Part shown: positions 45,397 to 56,493 of the stretch, piece by piece
Position numbering within the stretch: the first letter of the stretch is position 1
How the letters are laid out: every line of letters begins with the position of its first letter
Assembly (NCBI GenBank): GCA_028583685.1
Contig: JAMXIF010001195.1
Coordinates: 13,753,713-13,817,712 of the forward strand
Direction of reading: 5' to 3'
Origin: Petaurus breviceps papuanus
Taxonomy: Eukaryota > Chordata > Mammalia > Diprotodontia > Petauridae
DNA length: 64,000 nucleotides
The notes under the pieces: generated by a model
Database searches by the model: none
What the model was told of the DNA's origin: nothing
The model's input: the letters and a program-made list of their open reading frames with translations, nothing else
Position numbers and translations under genes: made by a program

Positions 45397-45549
45397 GGGG
45401 GTGGCTGGGTGGCACAGTGAATAGAGCGCTGGCCCTGGAGTCAGGAGGACCTGAGTTCAAATCCGGCCTCAGACACTTACCACTTACTAGTGGTGTGCCC
45501 TTGGGCAAGTCACTTAACCCCAACTGCCTTCCAAAAAGCAAAAAAAAAA
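45397..45549 (+). mobile_element. SINE-D inside L1 3' region
   Basis: GGGGGTGGCTGGGTGGCACA head to a CAAAAAA tail. Duplication is blurred by T-rich flanks (TTTATTTTT on both sides). Confidence 0.9.
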
Positions 45550-45789
45550 TTTATTTTTCTTGGGGGCTTTTTTGTCTGCATTTTCTTTTGTAATATGGCT
45601 AATCTGGAAATGTTTTTCATGACTGTACATGTGTAGTCTCTATCAAATTGCTTGGATTCTCAAGAAAAGGGGAGGGAAAGGAAGGAGAAAGAAAACTGAA
45701 TTTTTTAATGAATGTTTAAAAAATTTTACATAATTGAGAAAAAACAAAAATTAAAAAATAGTTTGCAATTTGTCATTTTTTTTTCTGTA

Positions 45790-47340
45790 TCAAAAATTGG
45801 ATGTCATGTTTCTCTTATACAGCCAAAGGATGTTGCAATGCGAACATTTTTAGAACTCTAAAGAGGAAAATAAAACCCCAGGAATTCATGTTCTGCATAC
45901 ACAAAGTTCAATTTGGGTACACGACATTTATAGTCTAACCTTAGGGAAATGGGTTGCCTCCTTACAGGGACTTTCCTTTCTCAAATAAAAAAAAAAAGGT
46001 ACAGAAACCTATTTTGTCCAAATTGTTTCAAATAATTGTGGACAGTCTAAAGCTATCCAAGATGTGATTTGAACATTTCAGTGCAGAGAGGAAGTGTGAT
46101 TATAAAAGAAAAGCAAGTGGCATGTCTTCAACTCTGAACACGTTTTGCTCTGATGAACTTGCCTCTATGTCATTGTCAGCATAGAGTTAAACAGGAAATT
46201 TCAAAAATAGTGGGGGTTTTTTTCTGTCTATATGCTGGTACCAGTCATGATATTCTGCTCTGGGGCTGAAAGTAATATGTTTATGAAATATGAAGTCAAT
46301 TGGATGAATATGGTTCATACCCATCAACTTGAAATATTAGAAAGACTTCACAGCAAATGAGGCACGCTACATAGTCTGAAATGAAGACTAAAGGAGTGTC
46401 AAACTAAAAGACTCTTCAAGCTGTTCACTCTTGCACGGTCATTTCCTGGGTAAAGTGCTTTGAGGAATAAGCAACTGTCAAATGTTTTCTGAGTTTAAAG
46501 AAGTTCCATGCTAGGATGAAGGTAAGCAGACTGAGTTTTCACTTTCCTTCCTTTTTTAATTGGGGGTGTTTAAGGGTCATCATGCTTTGTATGAGCAGTT
46601 CTATGTGTGTGGACTTAGGGGAGTAGTGTTGGGAAGAGGTGATCAAAGAAGTTGGTGAGAGAAATGGCATATGAAGGCAGAGTTATTTAGGGATATTTTA
46701 AGGGGTGCATTAAAAAAATCACCAAAATCAGAATCACCAGAAGTCTCAAAGTATTAGAACTATTGAATAACTTAGCTAAGAATTATGCAATGAGGGACAT
46801 TTCTTTATAGTTTTCAAAAAATTGGTTCGCAGAAAGGATTTTCTCCTGAAGCCAAGTGTAAGCTGTGCATATTTCTTAAAAAGAGACAAATGAAGCTAGC
46901 AAAATTTAAAGGTTAGAAAGATGATACGAGCATCTTACCTCAGTGATATGTAATCTGAGACCAAAACTCACTGTAATAGCTTTGTTTAGAAATCTGTGTC
47001 ATGTTGTTTTATCAGTTGTAGTTACTCCAAAAGGATCCCAATAGACATACTCCACAGCCTAGTTTTGGAAATTTATAACATTAAAAGGGGACTATGTGCA
47101 TGGATTTGTGTCCCACTTGGCATTGATGAAACAGAGTTTGGGGTTTTTTTAGAATCATGGAATGAAGTTTTATTGTGGTTGATTTTTAATGTTTATCTTC
47201 AAATAGAGGCATATAAGGTTTCTTTTCTTTTTTTTTGGAAATGTTTTAGCAATGCTCTTAAAAAACACACAACTCTTCTACCTTCCAGTGATTGTCCATC
47301 CTTATTCCTTCAACATAATCTTTAACAAAGAAATAAATTT
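45790..47340. other. Repeat-poor block, no coding exon recognised
   Basis: The longest stretch free of recognised repeats. It has an acceptor-like TTTCTCTTATACAG ending at 45822 and a donor-like AAG|GTAAGC at 46521/46522, but all frames between are closed. The 109-codon plus frame 46996-47325 matches nothing I know. Confidence 0.4.
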
Positions 47341-47374
47341 AAGCAAAACAAATCTGATACACAGATATGTACAT

Positions 47375-47440
47375 ATTATATATATATATATATGAAGCAT
47401 ATATAATGTATATTTGTGTGTATGTATGTGTGTGTGTGTA
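47375..47440 (+). repeat. TA/GT microsatellite patch
   Basis: (TA)n followed by GTATGT/GTGTGT repeats. Confidence 0.9.
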
Positions 47441-47589
47441 TCCCAAGAAGTGGAATATGTGGGATATATTTCCAAAAGCCAGCAAAGCAGAGTTCTGTAG
47501 ATATATCAGTTGGTCAAAAATCCTGTTTCAATGAGACCTTTACTGTAATATTCAAATAAGTATTCACTAAATGCTTGTTGACTATTTTT

Positions 47590-47903
47590 TTTCTTTCTTT
47601 ATTTTTTTTAAAGCAATCAGGGTTAAGTAACTTGCTCAAGGTTACACGGCCAGGTGTTTCTGGGTGGGTTCTAAGTGTCTGAGCCTGGGATTCGATCTCC
47701 AGGTCATCCTGACACTGGAACCAGTGCTCTTACTTGCTGTGCTACCTGGCCACCCCTAAGCAATAGGAGTTAAGTAACTTGCTCAAGGTTACATGGCCAG
47801 GTGTTTCTGGGTGGGTACTAAGTGTATGAGCCTGGGATTCGATCTCCAGGTCATCCTGACACTGGAACTGGTGCTCTTACTTGCTGTGCTACCTGGCCAC
47901 CCC
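47590..47903 (-). mobile_element. Tandem SINE dimer (SINE-A + SINE-A), antisense
   Basis: In sense orientation unit 1 is 47903-47757 and ends ...TTGCTTA with no poly-A; unit 2 is 47756-47590 with an A-rich tail. A single 13 bp duplication, GTTGACTATTTTT/GCTGACTATTTTT (47577-47589, 47904-47916), flanks the pair. The unit junction is the same as in the dimer at 12669. Confidence 0.92.
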
Positions 47904-48034
47904 GCTGACTATTTTTAACAAAGGAAAGACATCCTCCTCCAGTTCTTTATTTTGATTGTCCTACTTGATCTAACTTCTGGTTTAGAACTTTAAAGGCTAT
48001 ACAAATATCAGCTTCTCTTAAAAGTCAGTTCAGT

Positions 48035-48375
48035 ATCCTTATATCAGAGGAAGAACACTGGACCCAGAGTCAGGAGAGACGTGGAATTTGAATTCTACCT
48101 CTGACATTTGTTAATTCAATTATTTAATTTCTCTGAACTTAACTGAATTTAACTTCTCTTTTATACGTAGAATGAGAATCCTAATACCTGTCATACTTAT
48201 ATGATGGAATTATTGTGAGGATCAAATGGAATAATACAGGGTGATGCCCAAAGTCTTACTGACCTTTTCAGCTACTAAAGCTTAACACTGCACTAATATT
48301 TCTGGGATACTGTGTATAGAAAAAGGACTTCCCAAACCTTAAAATGATACATGTTGGCTGTGACATTGTTGCCTT
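48035..48375 (+). mobile_element. MIR SINE, sense, split by a MITE
   Basis: AAGAACACTGGACCCAGAGT, CTACCTCTGACATTTGTTAA, GAATGAGAATCCTAATACCT and TTGTGAGGATCAAATGGAAT, then, beyond the MITE, CCAAACCTTAAAATGATACA. Confidence 0.75.
48237..48314. mobile_element. Mariner MITE, 78 bp, with TA duplication
   Basis: TA at 48235-48236 and 48315-48316. Terminal inverted repeats CAGGGTGATGCCCAAAGTCT and ATATTTCTGGGATACTGTG (imperfect). The body is palindromic around TAAAGCTTAA. It carries no coding capacity. Confidence 0.8.
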
Positions 48376-48404
48376 AAAAGCTTTATAGATAAAATTCTTC
48401 TTGG

Positions 48405-48700
48405 ATATAGTTGTTGTTCATTCTTCATTTTCAAAAAGGACCAATGACATCAGGAGGGTGATGTCTTGGCAAATGAATTAGGTTTCACTGAGGCATGGTT
48501 GTGCAAAGTCACTGACCTCACTCTCTCTTCCAGAATTATTGGAGTCCAGCACCAAGACATAGGTCAAGATGGGATGCAGTGGGAGACCTTGGCCTTTTAA
48601 GCTAAGGTCTTTCCCAGGTCTCAGTTCGTCTGAGACAATGCCCATTCCGTGACAAAAAACTAGGTAAAAATTGAGGCAAAAGATGGCTTAGTTTGCCTTC
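48405..48700 (-). mobile_element. RTE-tailed SINE, antisense
   Basis: GTTGTTGTTCATTCTTCATT, AAAAAGGACCAATGACATCA, GTGCAAAGTCACTGACCTCA and GGATGCAGTGGGAGACCTTG form the reverse complement of 50270-50505. Confidence 0.65.
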
Positions 48701-50269
48701 CTAAAAGAATCAATTTGCTTGGATATAGTCATTCATGATAGAAAGATAATCAGATTCTAGAACTCTGTGAGCAGTAGGTGTTTATCCTAAAGCCTGAATT
48801 ATTTCTATGGCATTTGTCATAAACCTGGCATCTGCTATCCAAGAATAAGAAGCTGGGTGGAGAAATCAGGAGGGAGAAGTAGGTAGCAATATAATAACTT
48901 GCACTTTTAAAATTCTTAACCTGTTATCTAATGAAAAAAGAAATCTAAGCACCAGGTCATTTCCTGGTTATGGGTAACCAAAAAAGCCTAAGAGGTTTGA
49001 TTAAAGATATAACGATTTGCAGCTTTGAGGCCTTGTACAGAAAGCACTTCCCATATCTGGGTTTCAGAGTTATCACGTGTAAAGTTAAGGAGCGGAACAT
49101 TCCATCAATCCAAGATTCTAAAAAAAGAATAATCTAATAGATAAATGCCAAAGGCCTGTTAGCTGGGTGTCTTTTTCATGAGTGCTGCTGTTTGATCATC
49201 ATGTATTAGTTGCAACATCACATTTCTTGGATTGCCAGTCTCAATTCAATTTCTGATGGCTTACCTGCCCTCACTCAGGTTGTCCTCTGGGAATTTCAGA
49301 ATTCAACTTGTTTTGTCTTAGTGTAAAGATTTGTCTAAAGTCTTTCCTTAAAATGGCACTCAGATCCCATGTAAGATGAAAGCTAACAAAATAATGAATA
49401 TAAGCCAGGCCTTATTTAACATAACAAAAGGCACCAAAATTCCCAAGACCATAAATAGTGAAGCCCATTTGGTGGGTTCCAGGGACTTGTTAGGTCACTT
49501 CAGACCACCCCCAATCATACAGAGAAAGTATTTCAGTTCCTGGGGAGCCAAGCAACCCTTTATTGCCTTCTGGAGAACCTCTACTTCCCCCCAAACTCAT
49601 ATAGTCCTCCAGACATTATACTATACATATACCTAAGAAGGGTGACCATTTGACAAGAAAGAATGTGAGGTTTCTAAAGAGTCAGCTCCTGTGAGTCCAT
49701 ATTCCATGAGGATGTACACAGCATGCATGAGTCAGCATACCAAGAAAGAGCTGGGTCCATTCTGTTCTTCCACATTGTGACCTTCTGCTATGTTGATCCA
49801 TTTTCCCCTTCATATCTACATTTATCGGGGCGGGGGGGGGGGCGGCAACGGACCCCTCTCCTTCTGTGTCTCCACATAGGTCCTATTCTTCCGTGCCTAT
49901 AGTATTTTGCTTTTCTGGTAACACTTTCAATTGCTTCTTACTATCTCTACAGAGCAGCTTCAATAAAATCATGCCTTTGAAAGTGTGAATCTTACAAGAA
50001 GATCCCTTGGAAACTGCACTAGATGATGTCTTAAAAGATATTCTGCTAAAGAATATGCTTAAATTTGAAGCAAACACAAAGGTTATACAGCTCCTTTGTG
50101 GCTTAGCTAGGTGGTATCTTTTGCACTGAGGTTATTCATACTTTCCACTGCATTTCTGAGGGTCTCTCAAGATCTCTAGCAATTCTCACGTTGCACCATT
50201 TTTAGGCAATTACGAACAATTAGGATGGGAAGAAAGATGTTCTCATTAGTCTTATTCACATCAGACAAA
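48701..50269. other. Unassigned, no gene seen
   Basis: No recognised repeat. Contains a G-run (49827-49845) and an 86-codon plus frame (49376-49636) without motifs. Confidence 0.4.
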
Positions 50270-50505
50270 CCAAGACCAGGGAAAGATCTTGCTTGAAAAG
50301 GCCTATTCCCCACTGCATCTGGAGCCATCATCAGTCATCCTGATCTGTGTCTTGTCACTGGACACCAATGACTCTGGAGGACAGAGTGAGTCTGATGTCT
50401 TTGCACAACCCTTCCGCACTTAAGTCCATTTCACTTTCAAGTCAAGGCATCACCCTCCTGACATCATTGGTCCTCTTTGAGAATGAAGATCAAACAACAG
50501 GAATA
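50270..50505 (+). mobile_element. RTE-tailed SINE, sense
   Basis: CCCCACTGCATCTGGAGCCA, CCAATGACTCTGGAGGACAG, TTTGCACAACCCTTCCGCAC, CTGACATCATTGGTCCTCTT and a TGAGAATGAAGATCAAACAA tail. Inverted relative to 48405-48700. Confidence 0.65.
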
Positions 50506-51345
50506 GAGTGGGCCCCACATATGTAAAGGGAACCCCACATGTGTCAGGGAGGCCTGTTGTGGCATGTGTTGTTTGAAGGGAGACAGAATAGACATCTCCC
50601 TTCTCCAAGGGAGACATTCATTCCTGCCAGGAGGAGGGAAGCAAGAGGTTGGGGCTGAAGGTCACCAGACTGAGAAGGAGTACTGGGCTAGAATATATGT
50701 ATTTGTTCCCTTAAATATTGTTCATCTATTTGGGCTTGGGATTTTGGCTAACTTTTGATCACTGTCATTTTGGGGAGCAGGGAGACCCCAAGTTTTATAA
50801 CCAAGACTTAACTCCTTTCCCACCAAATACCACTTTCATAATGAAGACACATAGAGAATAACAAAGAAGTTCATTTATCCAAATCATAGCAAAACAGAAA
50901 TAAAAGAAGGTGTATGTATGTGATACAGAGTGAAGAAGCTTTCCTATTGGGAACAAAAAAAATCTCAGCTCAGCCAAGAGAGAGAGTTCAGGATCTCACC
51001 CAAGGGGAATTTCCCTAAAGTCTCTGGAGTAGCAAGCTGGAAATAGAGATATGATGGAAACTGCCTTCTCCTGTCAAGTCCTCTTAGTCTTTTCCGTCAA
51101 CAACCTGAAATAGAGTTGGTCTCTTGCATCTTCTCTCTCAAAGTTAGAAGCAACCTGGAAGCCAGGCAAAGAAGACCCTTGCTTGGAGAGTCCCCAAGAA
51201 GGATTCTCACTTGAATAGTTCCCAAAGAGGATATGTTTTGCTTAACTGCACATATTTCTAACTGAGGTTTTATTTTTCTTTTTTTTTTCAATGGAGAAGC
51301 AGAGAAGTGGGAAGGAGAAAAGGCACATCTTTTTGAAAATAAAAT
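50506..51345. other. Unassigned, no gene seen
   Basis: No confident element. The stretch 50800-51270 resembles antisense LTR composition but has no diagnostic ends. Confidence 0.35.
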
Positions 51346-51349
51346 GAAA

Positions 51350-51490
51350 TTTAATTAAAAATAAACTAAGCATTTGTTAAAAGCCTACCATCTTCCAAGC
51401 ACCAAGCTAGACACTGCGGATACAAAGAGAAAAGCTAATTAGTCTGTGCACATAAGGAACTTCCATTCTATCAGAAAGATAATGTCAGGC
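51350..51490 (-). mobile_element. L2 3' tail fragment, antisense
   Basis: GCATTTGTTAAAAGCCTACC, CAAGCACCAAGCTAGACACT and GGAACTTCCATTCTATCAGA. A second, separate L2 3' end starts right after it, so two L2 copies are stacked. Confidence 0.7.
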
Positions 51491-51494
51491 AGTA

Positions 51495-53035
51495 TGGTAA
51501 AGCCTTTATTAAATTCTCACTGTGTGTCAGAGTCTGTCCTAAGTGCTGGGGATACAAAGAAAGGAAAAACCAGTGTCTGTCCTTGAGGAGCTCACTTTAT
51601 AGCACGTGCAAATAAGTAGGCACATGCAAGATCTATTTGGAGTAAAAGGAAATTAATCTCAGAGCAGAGGGCTGGGGCATTGACGAAAAGCTTCTTGCAG
51701 CAGGTGGGATTTGAGCTGAGGCTCAAAGGAAGCCTGGGGAAGTAAAAGATGATAGTGAGGCAGCAGATCATTGCACATGAGGAGGGGAATGGCCAATGCA
51801 AAGACACAGAGACAGGAAATGGAGTACTGTAAACGAGGAGAAGCAAATGGGCCAGGGGAGCTAGATTGTAGTAAAGTATGAGAAGAATGAAAAGGCAGGA
51901 AGGGTCTAGGAGGTTATGAAGAACTTTCAATGACAGTAAACCTAACATTTGATCCCATGGGTAATGAAGGGCTATTGGGATTTTTTGTGTATTGAACAGA
52001 GGGTAACACGGTCAGACCACGGCTTTAGAAAAATGGTTTTGGCATGTATTATACATATCATATATGTTGTAAAAGTAAAAATGACAAGATTTAATAACAT
52101 AATGGATATGTAGAATTAGTAAGAGTGAAGAACTGATGGTAACCAGGTAACTGGAAAGATAGTGGCGCCTTGATAACAACAGAGTAGTTGGGAACGATGG
52201 AGAGTTTGTGAGGAAGGATAATGAGTTCTGCTTTGGATATGTTGAAATTGAAATACCTATAGGGAACCAGCTCCAGTTGTCCAAAAGGAAACTGGTAACA
52301 TAGGATTATAGCTAAGAAGAAAGACTAGGGCTATATTGAACTGACAGGAGCCATTGAGCATCTGACCAAGTGAGATAGTATAAAGGGGAAAAGAGAGGAG
52401 AGCCCAGGACAGAATCTGGGGGGACACTCATGGTCAACAGACGTAATGTGAATGAAGAACCAGCAAAGCCATCGTACAAGAAGCAGTCAGGTAGTTGGGA
52501 GGAGAACCAAGAGAGAGCAGAATCACAAAACCCCCAAGAAGAGAAGGCAATCAACAGGGCCAAATGCTTCAGAGATAAAGAAGAACAAGAATTGAGGAAA
52601 AGCTGTTAGATTTGGCTATTAAGTGATTAGAGGCAGCTCTGGAGACAGCTTTGGATGATGGGGCTGGAAACACAGGGTGTTAAAAAGACAGTAAGAAGAA
52701 AGGAAGTGAAGGCACCCAGTGTAGACAGCTTTCCAAGGAGTTTAGTCACAAAAAGGAGAGATATGGGATGATAGCTAGCAGGGATGTGGATGGAGCAAGT
52801 GAGGATTTTCTCAGATTGGAGAAGACATGGGCATGACTTTAGGAAATAGAGAAGCAGCCAGTAGACAGGGAGAGAATGAAGAAAAGTAACTGAGAGAAAT
52901 AAAAAGATAGATTACTGATGGTTTTGAAGGCAATGAGAGGAGAGAAGTGGAAACACAATGTAGACTGCATTTTTAAGTTTATTCAAGAAAGGAAGAAGAG
53001 ATATGACAACAGAATAATATGATACCTATAGAACA
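51495..53035 (-). mobile_element. L2 LINE, antisense, long copy 1
   Basis: Starts with the antisense 3' end TAAATTCTCACTGTGTGTCA. The minus frame 52312-52563 reads FCDSALSWFSSQLPDCFLYD, FAGSSFTLRLLT and PPDSVLGSPLFSPLY, a decayed L2 RT block around PQGSVLGPLLFSLY. Near 52950 a short segment repeats the 52695-52760 region, so the right end is itself patched. Stops and frame changes throughout. Confidence 0.8.
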
Positions 53036-53039
53036 TATC

Positions 53040-54875
53040 CTAAATAAATGCAAGGGAATTTTGGGAGGGAGAGCATTAGCCATTGAAGTCATCAGGAAAG
53101 ACTTCATGTAGAAAGTGACACTTGAACTGAGTCATGAGGGAAACAAAGTATTCTATGAGGTGGAGTTGGGAAAGGGAAGTATTCTAGGCACCTAAGATAC
53201 CTGGTGAGAAGGTACAGAGACAGAAGCTAGTGTTGTATGTTAGCACAGCATTAAGTCAAGTTTGCTTGGACCAGAGTGAAGGAAAGGGAGCAACATACAG
53301 TAAAGCTGGCAGAGTTTTGAAGGGCTCTCAGTGCCAAACAAAAGAGTTTGTACTTGATCCTTGAGACAATAGGAAGTCATGGAGCTTATTGAGTAACATG
53401 ACATAGCCAGATCTTCACTTTGAGAAAATCACTTTGGTAGCTGTATGAAGGATGGATTGAAGTGGGAAGAGACTTAAAGCAGAGAGACCAATAAGCATGC
53501 TATTGTAATAGTATGGGCAAGAGAAGATAAGGATTTGAATTAGGGTAGTGTCTGTGGGGTTTTAAAAAGAGGCCAGACACAAGAGATGAGAAAATTGAAA
53601 CAAAATTCACAAATTGATTGGTCATGTGGAGTTAAGGAGAGTGAGAAGTCGAGGATAGCACTCAGGTTATAAATCTAGGAGACTGGACAGATGGTGATGC
53701 CTTGAACAGAAAGAGAAGCTCAGAAGAGAACTAAGTTTAGGGGAAAGATAAGGAGTTCTGGTTTGGATATGTTGAGTTTGGAATACTGCTGGGACATCTA
53801 GTTTGAAATATCTAATGTACTGTCTGATGCAAGACTGGAGAGAGGAGACTAAGGCTGGGTATATAGATCTGGGAGTCATCTGAATTGAGATGATGATGAT
53901 TAAGCTCACCGAGTCCCCAAATGAAAGCTTGTCAGAAGAGAAGGGGACCCAGAACCTCACCTTAAGGTACATCTGCAGCCAGGGGGTATGATATGGATAA
54001 TGAACCAGCAAAGGAGACTAAAAACAAAAATTAGTCAAAAAGGTAGGAGAACCGAGAGAGAGCAGGGTCAAGAAAAACCAGGGAGGAGGGAGTGTAGCAG
54101 AAAGTAGTCAGTCATGCCAAATAGTGCAAAGAAGCGTCTGAGGAAAGTCCATCAGATTTGGTAACTAAGAGTTCACTGATAAATTTGGAGAGAGAAGTTT
54201 CAAATGAGTAGTGAGGATAGGAATTAGAATGCAAAGTATTGACAAGTAAGAGGAGAGAAGTGCAGACAATGAGTGTAGAAAACTTTTTCCCAGCAAAATA
54301 GAGGACACATATGGGATGATAGTCTGAGGGGATGGCAAGATCTCAAAAGGTTTTTTTTTCAAGTATTAGAAAGACTTGGGAGTAGGAAAGAACATTAGAT
54401 AGGGGGAGAATGAGAATGAAAATTATGGAGGATGGTTTTTTGAGGGATTAATCTGATGGAAAAGAAAAGAAGGAATGTGATCACAAAACACATGTAGAAT
54501 AATTAGCCTTGGTGAAAAAAAAAGCCACCTCTTTATGAGTAATTGGAGTGATGGAGGAAAGTATGAGATATAATATTAAGGAGTTTTGAGATACAGAGAT
54601 GGGCAGAAGAGGGAGCTCACAGTCAACGACCTCTTATTTTCTCAAGCAGAGCCAAAGCTGAGCTTTTCAGCTAAGAAAATGAGTGGGGGGAGGTGTAGGA
54701 GATTTGGGGATAGGAGAAGGTTTGGAAGAGTTTCAGTGGGAAGTAGGATGGAGAATCAATTAAGGAAGAATAGAAGGATTGCCTTGCTAAAGTCAGGACC
54801 TGGTTGAGATAAGATAACATAAATTTGTAGCAGACTTAGTAAGCTCAGTCTTATGGCTTTCTGCAGCTTGTGAGT
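53040..54875 (-). mobile_element. L2 LINE, antisense, long copy 2
   Basis: Same order as the preceding copy: GGGAGGGAGAGCATTAGCC, CATGACATAGCCAGATCTTC, TGGTTTGGATATGTTGAGTT, AACCAGCAAAGGAGACT, GGTAGGAGAACCGAGAGAGA, then further 5' blocks to AGAAGGATTGCCTTGCTAAA near 54790. Direct repeat of the neighbouring copy, without the extreme 3' tail. Confidence 0.8.
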
Positions 54876-54879
54876 AGGT

Positions 54880-55290
54880 TTGGCTTTTAAAACCCTTCAT
54901 AACCTGGCCCCCTCCCACTTTTTTTACACCTTACATCTCTCCACACTCCACCTCCTGACCATGAATTTTCACTGTCTTCACCTCTAATTTCCTCCTCTTC
55001 TCTGTCACCTGGCTTTCCTGCCTTCCTTAAGATCTCAGCTCAAATCCCACCTGCCACAAGAAGCTTTAATCAGTTTTCCTTAATATTAATGCCTTCCCTC
55101 TGAGATTTTCTGCAATTTATCTTATGTATAACTGCTTTACATAGTTGGTTTGCATGTTGTCTATACCTATTAGACTGTGAACTCCTTGAGGGCAGGACTA
55201 TTTTTGTCTTTCTCTGTGTCTTCAGCACTTAGCACAGAGTTCAGCCACACAAAAAACCTTTAATAAGAGCTTGTTGACTTGACTTAATGT
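54880..55290 (+). mobile_element. L2 LINE 3' end, sense
   Basis: TAAAACCCTTCATAACCTGG, CCTTAAGATCTCAGCTCAAA, GACTGTGAACTCCTTGAGGG and TCAGCACTTAGCACAGAGTT. Opposite orientation to the two copies on its left. Confidence 0.9.
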
Positions 55291-55805
55291 AAATATGCTC
55301 ATCTAACAGCCTGATAAGATTCTGTAATTCCAAACAAATCATGGTGTCCCCTAACAATTATTCTGGTGTTTGAATTTATTTGATGATTTTCCACACCCTA
55401 AAGGTTTTCATAACTATTTGTAATCTCATTACATTTAACTAATCTAAATAACAGATGCCTCTTTGAATGCAATCTTGGGGTAAGGTTTTTAAAACACACT
55501 TCAATTTCATTTTTCACAATTCATTTTTAATGTCACTTAAGTCCTTTGGTTTTGACTCAGTTACAGGAAGCAAGGCAAGTGGCCCCTCTGAAATACCAGC
55601 CACAAGAAGCCAGTTAAAATCCCAGTGGTATAGCCTGGTGGTTGCTGTTGCAATCCACAATTCTATTTTTGACTGTTAAAGAGGCTGCATTTTTAAACAA
55701 TCATGCAAATTAATAGTAATCTTGACTTATGTAAATATAGTAGATATTATGTTAACACACATTTACCAACAAGAAGAGAAATGCTTCTGTTATGATAGAT
55801 AAGAA
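55291..55805. other. Unassigned, no gene seen
   Basis: AT-rich; no recognised feature. The 70-codon frame 55467-55679 has no motif. Confidence 0.4.
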
Positions 55806-56195
55806 AATAATATGGTACAATGGAAAAAATACTAGTTCTGGGTTCAAGTCTCACCTCTGGCAATTACGCAAGTTACTTAGGATCACAGTGGATCCCAGCT
55901 GTACTGGGAGTAAGGAAGACCGGAGTGTTTAACTCTAGCTTCAGACACTTAGCTAAGTGTATGACCCCAAACCATTAACTTCTTTACATTTCAATTTCCT
56001 TGTCTATAAAAGTGGGGATAATAACAGTATCTACCTCCCAGGGCTGTTGCATGGATAAAAATGAGACAATATTTGTAAAGCACTTTGTAACTATGCAGAT
56101 GCTATTATTGTTATTGTTATTATTATTTACCTGGATGCTGACTATTTGTCTTCTGAGATTCTTTCCAGCCCTAGGGCTAAATCCTGTGATTTGAT
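55806..56195 (+). mobile_element. MIR SINE, sense, with CR1-type end
   Basis: TAGTTCTGGGTTCAAGTCTC, CTCAGACACT-like TTCAGACACTTAGCTAAGTG, AAAAGTGGGGATAATAACAG and GGGCTGTTGCATGGATAAAA, then a (TTA)n run near 56104-56128 and TTCTTTCCAGCCCTAGGGCT. Probably two overlapping SINE copies. Confidence 0.7.
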
Positions 56196-56225
56196 TCATG
56201 CTTTACTCAAACATCAACTTTACAG

Positions 56226-56465
56226 TGTGGCCTGATGGATACAGGCTGAAGTCAGGAAGAGCTTGGTCAGGATCACACCTCTAATATTTTACTAGGAGTC
56301 TGGACTTGGGCATGTCACTTAATTTCTCTGAACTTATTTCCTCAGTTGCAAAATGAGGTTGGTAACAATTCCTTCAAAGGGTTGCTGGAAGGCTCAGATG
56401 AGCTGATGTGTTTAAGGCACTTTGTAACCCCAACAAGTGGTATATAAACATAAGCTGTTATTCTA
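56226..56465 (+). mobile_element. MIR SINE, sense
   Basis: TGGCCTGATGGATACAGGCT, TGGGCATGTCACTTAATTTC, TTCCTCAGTTGCAAAATGAG, GTTGCTGGAAGGCTCAGATG and GTATATAAACATAAGCTGTT. Confidence 0.8.
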
Positions 56466-56493
56466 AAAATGGGCTTTCCTACTGGTTTAATAT

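Larger units (their letters stand above)
44601..45740 (+). mobile_element. L1 ORF2 C-terminus and 3' end, sense
   Basis: Read across the SINE-B: a decayed cysteine-region segment (VNWSNHSGEQFGIIPKG), then FDPEIPLLDMCPKEI, IYIAALFVVSKNWKLGGCSS, LGEWLNKL, IEYYCAIRDDEQNSFRKTWE and STTRRTLYTV, all C-terminal L1 ORF2 of marsupial type. A 3' untranslated region (GTACATGTGTAGTCTCTATC; purine-rich GGGGAGGGAAAGGAAGGAGA) follows to about 45740. Confidence 0.88.

Noticed and set aside
46996-47325. 109-codon plus frame in the repeat-poor block
   Set aside because: AT-rich, no recognisable domain, and start context and splice sites are not convincing.
49827-49845. G-quadruplex or regulatory G-run
   Set aside because: A near-homopolymer G stretch without spaced G-tracts; likely a simple-sequence slip.
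52312-52563. 83-codon minus frame with a plausible protein look
   Set aside because: The residues match the L2 reverse transcriptase (SVLGSPLFSPLY), so it is a LINE fragment, not a host exon.
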